The notes under the pieces: generated by a model
The model's input: the letters and a program-made list of their open reading frames with translations, nothing else
The model's database searches: none
What the model was told of the DNA's origin: nothing
Shown: positions 56,083 through 64,000 of the stretch, in pieces
Layout: each line of letters opens with the position of its first letter
How positions within the stretch are numbered: position 1 is the stretch's first letter
Source of the DNA: Bathynomus jamesi
Taxonomy: Eukaryota > Arthropoda > Malacostraca > Isopoda > Cirolanidae
Length of the DNA: 64,000 nucleotides
NCBI GenBank assembly: GCA_023014485.1
Contig: JAJOZX010001074.1
Coordinates: forward strand, 62,001-126,000
Direction: 5' to 3'
Translations under genes and position numbers: made by a program

Positions 56083-56394
56083 TAGGGTGTGTCAATTTTA
56101 GGGAGCAAAGTGAAATCTTGAGATTTTCAAAGACTACTAGTGACCAAATGATGCATTTTTAAGTGCTAAATCGAAATATGGCTTTAAAATCCAGATGTGA
56201 CCACTCCTAGCTACTTATATTTGAAGTTGAAGTTTGCGAAAAATCAGCAATTTTTGCAAGTATTTTTTTTTATTGTATATAACTACATTTTACATACATC
56301 ACATACAATTAAAGACATTTTGATTGTATTTCAATATTGTATTTCAATATTAAAACTGATGTACGCCTCCCTCCTCTCTTGTGGGTAATCATGT

Positions 56395-59136
56395 GCTGCT
56401 TCAGTTGTCATCCTTACACACCTCTCTACTGACTGTCTGTGAGAGGGCCATGCAGGAACTTCCATTGGTCTATCCAGAAACTCCTTGATTGCAGCAGTGG
56501 TAAGGGAGCGGGTCAGAGGAGGCTCAGCCACGCCAGAGTTCCAGTCAATAAGCTCCGAGAGTTTGGTGGCATCTGGGTTGATGTCAGGAGTCTTCCTGGG
56601 TCTGACACTGCAGTCTCCTACCTGTGTGTCCTCATCTCCTTCACCTCTGATTTCCAGTATCCTCTTCACTGCCTCCCTCCTCTCCTCCTCTACCTCACTG
56701 CACAGCATGGCCTGGAGCACAGCCTCAGAGTGTGCATACCAGGCAGATCTCTTCACTGTAGGCATCACTATTCCTATCACCTCCTTCTTCTGACTTCTGA
56801 GCAGCTCCAGCTGGTACAGTACATGCCTGGGACTAGGGTTGCCAACCGTCCTTTTTTGAAAAGGACAGTCCTTTTTTGTAGATTTTTGTCCTTGTCCTTT
56901 CTTGAGTTCGGAAAGGACGCCATTTGTCCTTTTCTGATAACAATCTTGTTCCAAACAACAGTTTTATAACAAAACTTTTGTTTAAAAGGAAATAATTATA
57001 AAGTCTTAAGTCGAGTAACATTTTATAAATTCATTTCTTCACTTAAATGTTAACGTTCCGTGTAGCGGAAAAGTATAAATTTAAAAATAAATAGTTACCA
57101 TAAATTTTGTCAATGCATGACTCAATGAGTCAATATCTGTATATCAATAAAAATATTTACTTTAAGAAAATATGCAATAAAAAAGCATGCAGTATAAATT
57201 GTAATAAATTATAAATAAAATTTTACTTCTTTCCCTAACCTTGTAGACAGTATATTGGAATTGATGTTCTTGTCCTTTTTTTCAAACTTCATGGAGTTGG
57301 CAACCCTACCTGGGACCCTCTACCCAGCTGTGATTTAAATTGATGTTGAACCAGTTTGGCATGTAGACTCCCACTATGAATTCCACAATTATCCTCAGAT
57401 TCTTCAGGTTCCTACCGTTCAGCCCATGTTTGGAAATCCACAATCTGCAGAACCTTAGAGCCGTGGTGACCCACCTACTGTGACAGACTGGCCCAATCTC
57501 CAGGAGAGCTAAACTCTGAGGTACCTCTCCCGATCTGATGGCAGTGATGATTCTGTATCCATATGATTGGTCTGTGCTGAGGTCCTTGACTACCTCCTGA
57601 CTGAGATGGGGTAGAGGAGGACCAACAGTGATCCTCGTGAAGTTTGGGTTGATCTCCAGCTCAGTGGCAGTGTCTAACATCTTCCCTAGGGGCCCAGACT
57701 ACTTGTTGCCAATGTCTTGCCATCCAGTGCAGTCACCAGGTGTCTGAGACTCAGCTCCCCAGTGTGCAAGTCACAGACAATCCACATCAACTTCCTGCTA
57801 AGCTTGGCCTCCACATAATGCATAACTCCTCCCTCCCAGCCAGTATTCACATTAGTACTGTCACCTATGGCCAAAATGGTCTGGTCTGCTCCTCTCTCTC
57901 AGCCAGTTCACCAGATGATCAGCAATGACCTCAGCATGACTTCTCTCCTCTGCAGCTTCCTCTGGTAAAATGCCACAAATATTTCCCACCTGGTTCATTG
58001 CACACTATGTAGTGTTCTTCTTAATGAGGCCAGGAAACTGCCTGTCACTGCCCTCAACTTCCATCATCACTTTGGTGTCATCTCTTTTCCCATCAAAGAA
58101 GATACAGGTGATGTCATTTTCCCTAATCTCTTCATCAAACTTGACCAGCTCCTTAGTCAGTCTCTCCTGAGCCCTCCTCACCTTGTTGTGGTCAATCACC
58201 AGTGCTGTGTCAAACTCTGTGATAAGACCAGCATCAATCCAGGCAGCAGTGGCAATCTCTGCAGTCTCTCTCAGCCCAGTGTGATGTCTCAAGCTAGCCA
58301 GAACTATGTTGGTGATATCTTCAGTGTTGTATTTCTTCTTCTTGGCCACAGGCAAGGAAGAAGTTGTCGCAGCCTCTGGTATGAAGTCTTCGTCTTCCTC
58401 TCTCCTCCCTGCCTCCTCCAGTATATATCCAGTCCCCTCCAACTCCATCTCCAGCAGTGACTCCTCCCTCAACTCCTCCTCTTTCTTGGCTGACTCCTCT
58501 GCCTTCCTCCTCCTCTTCTCCTCGGCCTTCCTTCTCTGCAGCACTGCTTCCTGTCTCCTGGTCTTAGGGTGATCAGCTAGACCCATCTGGTGTGCCCCTA
58601 CACTTCCCACCTTTTCTCTCTGACCTTTAATGAAGGCAAGCTCCTGCACTGGTATCTTCTGCTCGCTCCTGCAGCTGCAGTCAATGTGAACCTCACTGTT
58701 GCAGACAGGGTTGCACCCAAGCTCACTGCAGCTCCTGATCACACAGTGACAGTCAGATGTCCACCAATTTGTCCAGTTTCATCATGAACCTATTTTTGAC
58801 CTCTAGCTTCACATTGCCAATGGACACCTTCACTGCCTCATTCCACAGTGCCTTCACTTTAGCCCTGATCCTGACCTCAGTGTTGATTACAGGTCCTGTG
58901 AGTAGAGCGTTGGCCTTTCTCCACTGAGCCAGTAGCCCTGGAACAATGTCGTTAATCAGGTCATTAACTGGGTAATTCCTCCTGTCTTCCTCACTCATCT
59001 CTCTCCTCAACAAACCATACCTCAGCAGATCTCTGGCTGTGGACAGCTCAGCAGGGGGAAGTACCCTCCCAGTCCCCACCAAATGACTTAGGTGACAACT
59101 TGATTTGCTTCGGGTTCTGATTTCTTTCTGATTCAT
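56395..59136 (-). pseudogene. Transposase-like protein of the 9-bp-duplication element, broken
   Basis: Reading order on the minus strand: MNQKEIRTRSKSSCHLSHLV with VLPPAELSTARDLLRYGL. A cysteine cluster follows near 58660-58750 (HC, then CSELGCNPVCNSEVHIDCSC). Then comes a Lys/Glu-rich coiled-coil-like stretch (58400-58600). Core motifs are ITCIFFDGKRDDTKVM (about 58095), AIGDSTNVNTGWEGG (about 57868), WIVCDLHTGELSLRHLV (about 57770) and PVCHSRWVTTALRFCRLW (about 57480). The C-terminal part is VMPTVKRSAWYAHSEAVLQ. Breaks are near 58755, 57940-58005 and 57683, plus a MITE between GPR and HVLYQLEL. Function as a transposase is inferred from the acidic-residue order and the flanking TIRs. Confidence 0.7.
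56834..57308. mobile_element. 475-bp hAT MITE nested in the transposase gene
   Basis: The exact duplication CCTGGGAC lies at 56826-56833 and 57309-57316. The ends are TAGGGTTGCCAAC and its perfect inverted partner. Subterminal AAGGAC/GTCCTT words are abundant. It is non-coding and interrupts the protein between the WVEGPR and HVLYQLEL segments. Confidence 0.92.
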
Positions 59137-59703
59137 CCTTTGGACCTGTGAACAAAAGAAATGTCATTGAAATTTGGATAGGCCTACTGATTATAATTCC
59201 ATAAAATTAAGTTAATTGAAATTCTTTATCTTCCTATAAGCTCGGATAATAGGTTGTGTTGTTATAGGTACAAGACTTAATTATTCAAAGTAATGACAAT
59301 TTCATATATCTATCATATCAAAATATACAGAAAGTTTGGGTCACACAACATTTCGAATAATTTGAATTACACAATATTTACATTACGAAGTAATCAAAAT
59401 GTCAAAAAGGAGGGAAAACACACGCATTCACAATCAAAACTCCAGCATTTGTGACTATGTGAAACTTAGAAACCATACTGCACACCAAAAATAACCAAAG
59501 TTGACCACACATATCAATGGCACATTGATATACGATGCTACAGTCATATTTAGGTTATATTTCAAACCTTTATGGTCAAATATAAGTAGGTAAATGGCTT
59601 TTTTAAACAACACTAAAGATATTTCTAAGTTTGCTAGATAATATGACATTATTTGAGCATTAGTAGTTTTTGAATTGTTGACTACTAAAATAGACACACC
59701 CTA

Positions 59704-60004
59704 GTGTGGTATGCTCAGATCCTTGGAAGAAAGAATGGATGAATGTGTTGGTGGTTATGTCATGTGGAGAGGATGAGTGAGGAGCATAAAAGGGGATTGA
59801 TGGTTTGAAAATTGTTATCTCTAAGCGAGGTATGAAGTGAGAGGTGCTGAGAATGATGGTAAGAGAAATGGATGGTGGGAAAGGCGAGTGTATGGTGGTG
59901 TATGAATATTTAACGAACCGCGGGGGAAGCTTCTGCCTCCTCTTATGAAAGTGGAAATTGGACATAGAAAGTGGCGGCTGCAGTATGAAGTAAGAACTGG
60001 GGTG

Positions 60005-60057
<53 letters not shown>

Positions 60058-60060
60058 TAT
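59704..60060. repeat. Spacer with (TA)n tract
   Basis: It contains the right 9-bp target copy (59704-59712), then unique-looking DNA, then (TA)n at 60004-60049. Frames translating to Ile-Tyr runs are microsatellite. No gene. Confidence 0.65.
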
Positions 60061-60762
60061 CGGGTGGCCCAAAAAAAACGCCTTGAGATTTGAACATCAA
60101 TCACTTAAAAAATATGCAGCTCACACTTCCAAAATTTACAAAACTCTTACCTCAATCTATTGATAAGCTACCATAAAAATTTCAGACCTCTACATAAAAT
60201 ACTTTTTCCACAGCTGAGGGAACAATGAAGTATGGTGAAAAAAACGAATATCATAAACTGAAAAAACTTTATTATTCACAGCTTATCAACAAATATGATC
60301 AATATGTCTGTCGTCCTGCTTACAAACTAATCTTAACCTTTTCTTCCACGACATGATACATTTTCTGATTTCTGCTAATGTTATTTTGTCCCAACATTCG
60401 AGTATTTTTTTAGTTGCATTTCTGTAAACTTTTCTGTTTGGCCTTCATAAATCTTCTCTGCTAGAGTGTTCCATATGCAATAATCCATGGGATTGCAATC
60501 AGGTGATTGCGGGGTTCCAGTCGTTTTTTCCAATGAAGTTGACTACATTCTGTTGTAGATAATCCTGTGTGAACTTGCTAGTATGAGCTGTAGCACCATC
60601 TTGTTGGAGTATGAAATCGTTTCCATAATACAGACGCCGACAATCAGGCAAAAGATTCTCCTCTAAGAGATTTACATAGGTTTCTGAATTAATTTTTTTA
60701 TTTTCTGAAATGAAATGAATTTTCGTCTTTCCATTCCACGATACACTAGCCCTGTTCAAAAA
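60061..60762 (-). mobile_element. Mariner-like element, 3' part, cut by the next element
   Basis: The outer end is CGGGTGGCCCAAAAAAAACG just after (TA)n. The minus strand encodes SVSWNGKTKIHFISENKKIN, then FILQQDGATAHTSKFTQDYL with the second catalytic Asp, GKNDWNPAIT and a stop, then decayed C-terminal words (NRKVYRNATKKILECWDKI). Coding homology stops abruptly at about 60762. The first half of the transposase is absent and may lie beyond 64000 if the adjoining element inserted here. Confidence 0.75.
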
Positions 60763-60864
60763 TCAACTTTTTCTTATTTTCATAGGTTTCTGTACTTTTT
60801 CCCATGCTTTTTGACCTGAAAAGGCCGAAAATCACAACCATTTTGACCTAGGTTGTTGGGAAGC

Positions 60865-61005
60865 ATTGCCGCATGGAGCTTTAATTTTTCTGCCTTGAAA
60901 TCGGCCAAAAGCACCAGTTCCGGGGTCCCTTGAATCATGTTTGGCACTATAACTTTTTATCTAAACAAGATAGAGCAACAAAATAGGCACCAAATTAAAG
61001 TGTTT
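60865..61005. repeat. Left long inverted repeat
   Basis: It pairs with 63858-64000. Shared words include GCCGCATGGAGCTTTAA, CTGCCTTGAAATCGGCCAAA and AACAAGATAGAGCAACAAA. Small differences (indels, a few substitutions) show the arms have begun to diverge. Confidence 0.85.
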
Positions 61006-61232
61006 TAATCCTCTTTCTAACTTATACAATTATGATAGTCTTGGAACAAGAAATGGCACATTGGTACATACAAAGATTTCAGAAATACCACAAAATTCGT
61101 TTTCTCACACTCAAGGCAGACAAGGCGCCGTATTCATGACACAAATTTGAGATTAACATTTTGTCACAAGTCTAATCGATCAAGACGTGAAAGCATTACA
61201 TGATGATTAATTTCATAATGACATTTACACAG

Positions 61233-63712
61233 TCAGTTGTTGAGAGTTTGTTTCTTGAAGCTGTCAAAGCGGCGTCTGTTGAACTCCACAGCTTGAAGGA
61301 GGTAGTCCCTTTGCTTGGCATCTGTTGTTATGACATTTGCAAAGTCGCTCATCATCTTGACACCACGTTCAGCAATGTCATTCACCGCTTTCAGATTCTT
61401 AACATAGTCCAACGCTTTTCTGTAGTCCTCATTCTGTGGCCAAGACGTGACAGGTTCCAGAAGCCACTCGGATCCAATGTTCAGTGTGTCCAGCAGGAAA
61501 TGTGATTCTGGGCCAATGAGATCAACCAGGGTGGTCTTAGCTGTGACTCTCTGGAATAGAGGCTTTCCTGTTCTGAAGCTGTCTGGCTTCTCAGTGGCAT
61601 GTAACTGGGCAGCAATGTCGTGTTTCAATGTGTCACTCAATCTACTGCTGAACAGGGCAAATGGCACGACTTCCTGCGTCAGGTACCATTTGTGGTTTTC
61701 CATCTTATTAAGTACTGCATCATGCAAGCTCTGGGTCAGTTTTCTTGTACTTCAACATGTCCTGGATTAGACTTAGATCATTCACGGGAGCATCTGCAGC
61801 AGACATTGACATCATATACAGGAGTGTAGAACAGCGCAAGGAAGGTGTTGAGTCTTTCCAGCTTTGATACAGTGTCTTCGTCGTACTCAAGTTGATCTGC
61901 AAACATCAGCATTTTCATGGAGTACAGGTTTCTGGCCATCCATCTGGCCTGATGAATGGCGCCTGGTCGACTCCAGTGAATACCTCGAGGAGGCGTTCCT
62001 CCAAGAACAATGACTGTCAGTTCAGCCATTTCCCTGTAGTCGGCTCTTGGAAGCCTTTCTGCTGTTAGAATGTCTTGGAGTATTTCTTCACTGTTGTTCT
62101 TCTTTTCCTTCAGCCATTTGCTGTTGATAGCCAGCATCTTTGGGTTTTCCTTGGACAAGTCCGTCCAAACATCCTTCAGATGCTCAAACCAGGGATTATC
62201 TGGCCCCTTCACCTTCCCAAACAGCTTCTCCCAAACTGCTCCTACTAGGATTTCAAGGATGTGATGTCGACAGGCCAGATAAAACACCTTTTGTTCAGCA
62301 TTTTCTCTAGCAGTTTGGCAGCTCCTCTGTGAACTCCACTGTTACTGGATGTAGTGTCAAAAACAAGGGCAGTAACATTATCCGTAAGTTCCCATGTCTC
62401 CAGTAAATCCATTGAAGCCTCAGCCTGAGCTGTGCAAGAAGAATTGTCGATGACAGGTACTCCCAATAACTTTCCTTCAGTGTATAAAGGTGGACCAGAC
62501 ACTAGCACAGCTAAAGTCTCTGAGGTACTTCCAGGTTCACTGCCCAAGACATCTTTGAGCAACTTTCCATCCCAGTGTAAGGCAGCGTACTGTGGGGGGT
62601 TTTCACAAAACTTGGACATGTGACTCTGGCTGATATTATACCTGGACAGCATTCTGTTGCGACGTGTTGTTGAGGTTGAGATGACGAAGTTATCCAGATC
62701 AGCCCCTCCAGCTTTCAAGGTGGCAGAAACCATGGCAGTAACTTGATTGTCTGATAAACCAAGACGATCAGCTGTATTGCAGATGACATCACATTCCATG
62801 ACCTTCCTTGGAAACGTCAAAGTCACACTAGTCACAGTGTCTTGATGGTGAGAATATCCAGGACGAGGCTGATGGTAATCCATGTCCTCTGTGTTAGCGT
62901 CGTTGTCAGTTGAGTCACCCCAGGTAATGTCATCCACATGAACAACTGCCTCTTGTTCTGCTGCAGCTGTAAAATAGTACAACATGTTAAGACAGTAATT
63001 GTTAAGTACATGCTAAATATCGCAATGGAGTAAAACTTAAAACTTTTGTAACGTTCAAAGTAATTAGTTTTACCTTGTTCTTGTCTATGCTGCAGTCTTT
63101 CATTCCTCGCTGCTTGCTGCAGGGATCTTGTCTCAAAAATCTTGTCATGACCAGACATATGACCTTTCCTCTCAGTCTTTTGGTCTTCGTAGAACCTGAT
63201 ATCCTCATCTTTCTTCTCTCTGGATAACAGTCTGTTGTTCTGTATTTCCTGGATTTCATCTGGAGCTCCTATATCGAACAGGCTGTCTAATTCCAGCACA
63301 AATGCTCCTCTTTTTCCTCCAGGGTTACTTGCTCTTCCTTTGCTTTTCACCAGAGCACGGTTTCTCATGTAGTTCATGAAGAGCTTCATTGCGTTGTACT
63401 TGGTCATTGTCTTGATCCTAGCCATCTGCCAGAATGGGATGATAGATTCAACTGTTTCATATGCAAGGTCTTGAACCATGGGCCTCCTGCATTTTCCGGT
63501 AAATTCTGAAGATTAAGGAAATACTGGAACGCCTGTCTGTTGGTTGGAAGCTGGGAACCACTGATAAAAGCTGAAGGGTATCCAACCAGGAAAGTTTCAG
63601 TGAGAGATCTGGTAGATGGCCCAGTTGACACCTGCCTGTGGACAGTACGTGGAGGTTCTGAGATATCAACTGTGCGCCCACGGAGCTCCCTCAGCTCCTT
63701 GCTTAATGCCAT
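61233..63712 (-). pseudogene. Transposase-like protein with DGK-DTT-CxxH-RW core, intron-containing, frameshifted
   Basis: The ATG at 63712 begins MALSKELRELRGRTVDISEP. A frameshift near 63480 leads to MARIKTMTKYNAMKLFMNYM and a Lys/Glu-rich segment. A 107-bp intron (62967-63073) is followed by EAVVHVDDITWGDSTDND. Core motifs are YAALHWDGKLLKDVLG (about 62570), ALVFDTTSSNSGVHRGAAKL (about 62345), YLACRHHILEILVGAVWEKL (about 62270, after a frameshift) and GAIHQARWMARNLYSMKMLM (about 61945). The C-terminal part is VDLIGPESHFLLDTLNI and FNRRRFDSFKKQTLNN. Further frameshifts lie near 61815 and 61725. From memory, similar uncharacterised proteins are common in arthropods; the enzymatic role is inferred. 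Confidence 0.7.
62967..63073 (-). other. Intron in the element's gene (107 bp)
   Basis: On the minus strand, CAAG|GTAAAAC begins the intron and TTTTACAG|CTGCAG ends it. Joining the exons keeps the frame (phase 1) across HRQEQ and AAAEQEAVVH. The unspliced reading runs out of frame at the splice boundary. Confidence 0.75.
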
Positions 63713-63857
63713 TGTGAAGTTGTAACTTGTAGATGGTTTTCTAGATTCTGATTGAGTTTCTGTTGTTTCCTGAAAAATGATGGATAATTATTATTATTAT
63801 TATTATTAATAATTATTATTTATTTTATTATTATTATTATTATTATTATTTATTAAT

Positions 63858-64000
63858 TTTATGCTCTTTCATTTGATACCTAATTTGTTGCTCTATCTTG
63901 TTTAGATCAAAAGTTAAAGTGCAAAACATAATTCAAGGGACCCCGGAATTGGCGCTTTGGCCGATTTCAAGGCAGAAAATTTAAAGCTCCATGCGGCAAT
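63858..64000. repeat. Right long inverted repeat (cut by window edge)
   Basis: This is the inverted copy of 60865-61005. The outermost part is outside the window. Confidence 0.85.

Larger units (their letters stand above)
56083..59703 (-). mobile_element. Unclassified DNA transposon, 19-bp TIRs and 9-bp duplication
   Basis: The ends are TAGGGTGTGTCAATTTTAG at the left and the complement of TAGGGTGTGTCTATTTTAG at the right (one mismatch). GTGTGGTAT is repeated exactly at 56074-56082 and 59704-59712. The 3621-bp element carries one long minus-strand protein with a DGK / DST-x2-N-x-G / C-x2-H / RW motif order, plus a nested hAT MITE. A 9-bp duplication is Mutator-like, but the protein does not show an obvious MULE signature. 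I cannot place it in a named superfamily. Confidence 0.85.
60763..64000 (-). mobile_element. Unclassified DNA element with long TIRs, right end outside the window
   Basis: About 140 bases at 60865-61005 recur inverted at 63858-64000, starting at the ATTGCCGCATGGAGCTTTAA word. The right repeat is cut by the window edge, so the TIR is at least 140 bp and probably about 250. Inside is one minus-strand gene with the DGK / DTT-x2-N-x-G / C-x2-H / RW order. The left end appears to interrupt a mariner transposase at about 60762. (TTA)n lies at 63788-63850. Confidence 0.75.

Noticed and set aside
58188..58787. Plus-strand frames opposite the Lys/Glu-rich segment
   Set aside because: They are Ser/Leu-rich shadows of the charged coiled-coil-like stretch of the minus-strand protein.
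56083..59703. Ordinary host gene cluster on the minus strand at 56.4-59.1 kb
   Set aside because: The coding pieces lie within exact TIRs and a target duplication, and are frameshifted in a way not explained by splice sites.
60763..64000. Polinton/Maverick, suggested by long TIRs
   Set aside because: No protein-primed DNA polymerase, integrase, ATPase or capsid frame is present; the element carries one transposase-like gene.

Overview
This is arthropod-like nuclear DNA, possibly from a crustacean. That is inferred from the dense mix of mariner, hAT, Penelope-like, jockey-like, I-like and R2-like elements, the abundant (TA)n and (GT)n microsatellites, the scattered TTAGG-type words and one animal gene exon. 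There is no prokaryotic gene organisation. Nearly all of the window is transposable elements, most of them broken and many nested. The one host coding exon I can support is at 41323-41847 (+). It encodes the cytoplasmic tail, membrane anchor and start of the ectodomain of an M13 (neprilysin-like) metallopeptidase, and it ends at a clean splice donor.

Layout. 0-5 kb: a jockey-like LINE tail, a ZBED/GTF2IRD2-like hAT end, and another LINE split by a mariner (itself carrying a MITE) and by a hAT MITE. 5-8.1 kb: a mariner fragment, then the 5' part of a Ty3/gypsy element with a primer-binding site matching tRNA-Ser(GCU). 8.3-11.9 kb: a jockey-like LINE (-) cut by a 1.2 kb hAT with a perfect 8-bp target duplication. 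12.77-19.13 kb: a GC-rich I-clade retrotransposon with RNase H, sitting between (TA)n tracts. 19.2-27 kb: a Penelope fragment, microsatellites, a full-length frameshifted hAT (21028-24672), a LINE carrying a 5S-rRNA-derived SINE, and a second hAT fragment. 27-30 kb: a decayed mariner, an open 371-aa Tc1-like transposase and a foldback MITE. 30-41 kb: mostly unexplained AT-rich DNA with LINE and R2/Hero-like remnants and MITEs, possibly containing an untranslated first exon at 30.8 kb. 42-48.4 kb: MITEs, a foldback element hit by a BED-finger hAT, and two head-to-head Penelope copies ending in hammerhead-ribozyme-like motifs. 48.4-55.7 kb: a LINE 5' half, a LINE tail, foldback elements, and a hAT containing a nearly complete mariner.

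The most interesting part is 56-64 kb. It holds two different DNA elements whose transposase-like proteins share an unusual order of motifs: DGK, then D[ST]T-x2-N-x-G, then C-x2-H, then RW. The first (56083-59703) has 19-bp terminal inverted repeats and a 9-bp target duplication. The second (from about 60763, running off the window) has inverted repeats of at least 140 bp and a 107-bp intron. I cannot assign either to a named superfamily. Both copies are frameshifted. Recurrent themes are nesting with readable target-site duplications, hAT elements that share terminal sequence but differ in subterminal palindromic words, and insertion next to (TA)n tracts.
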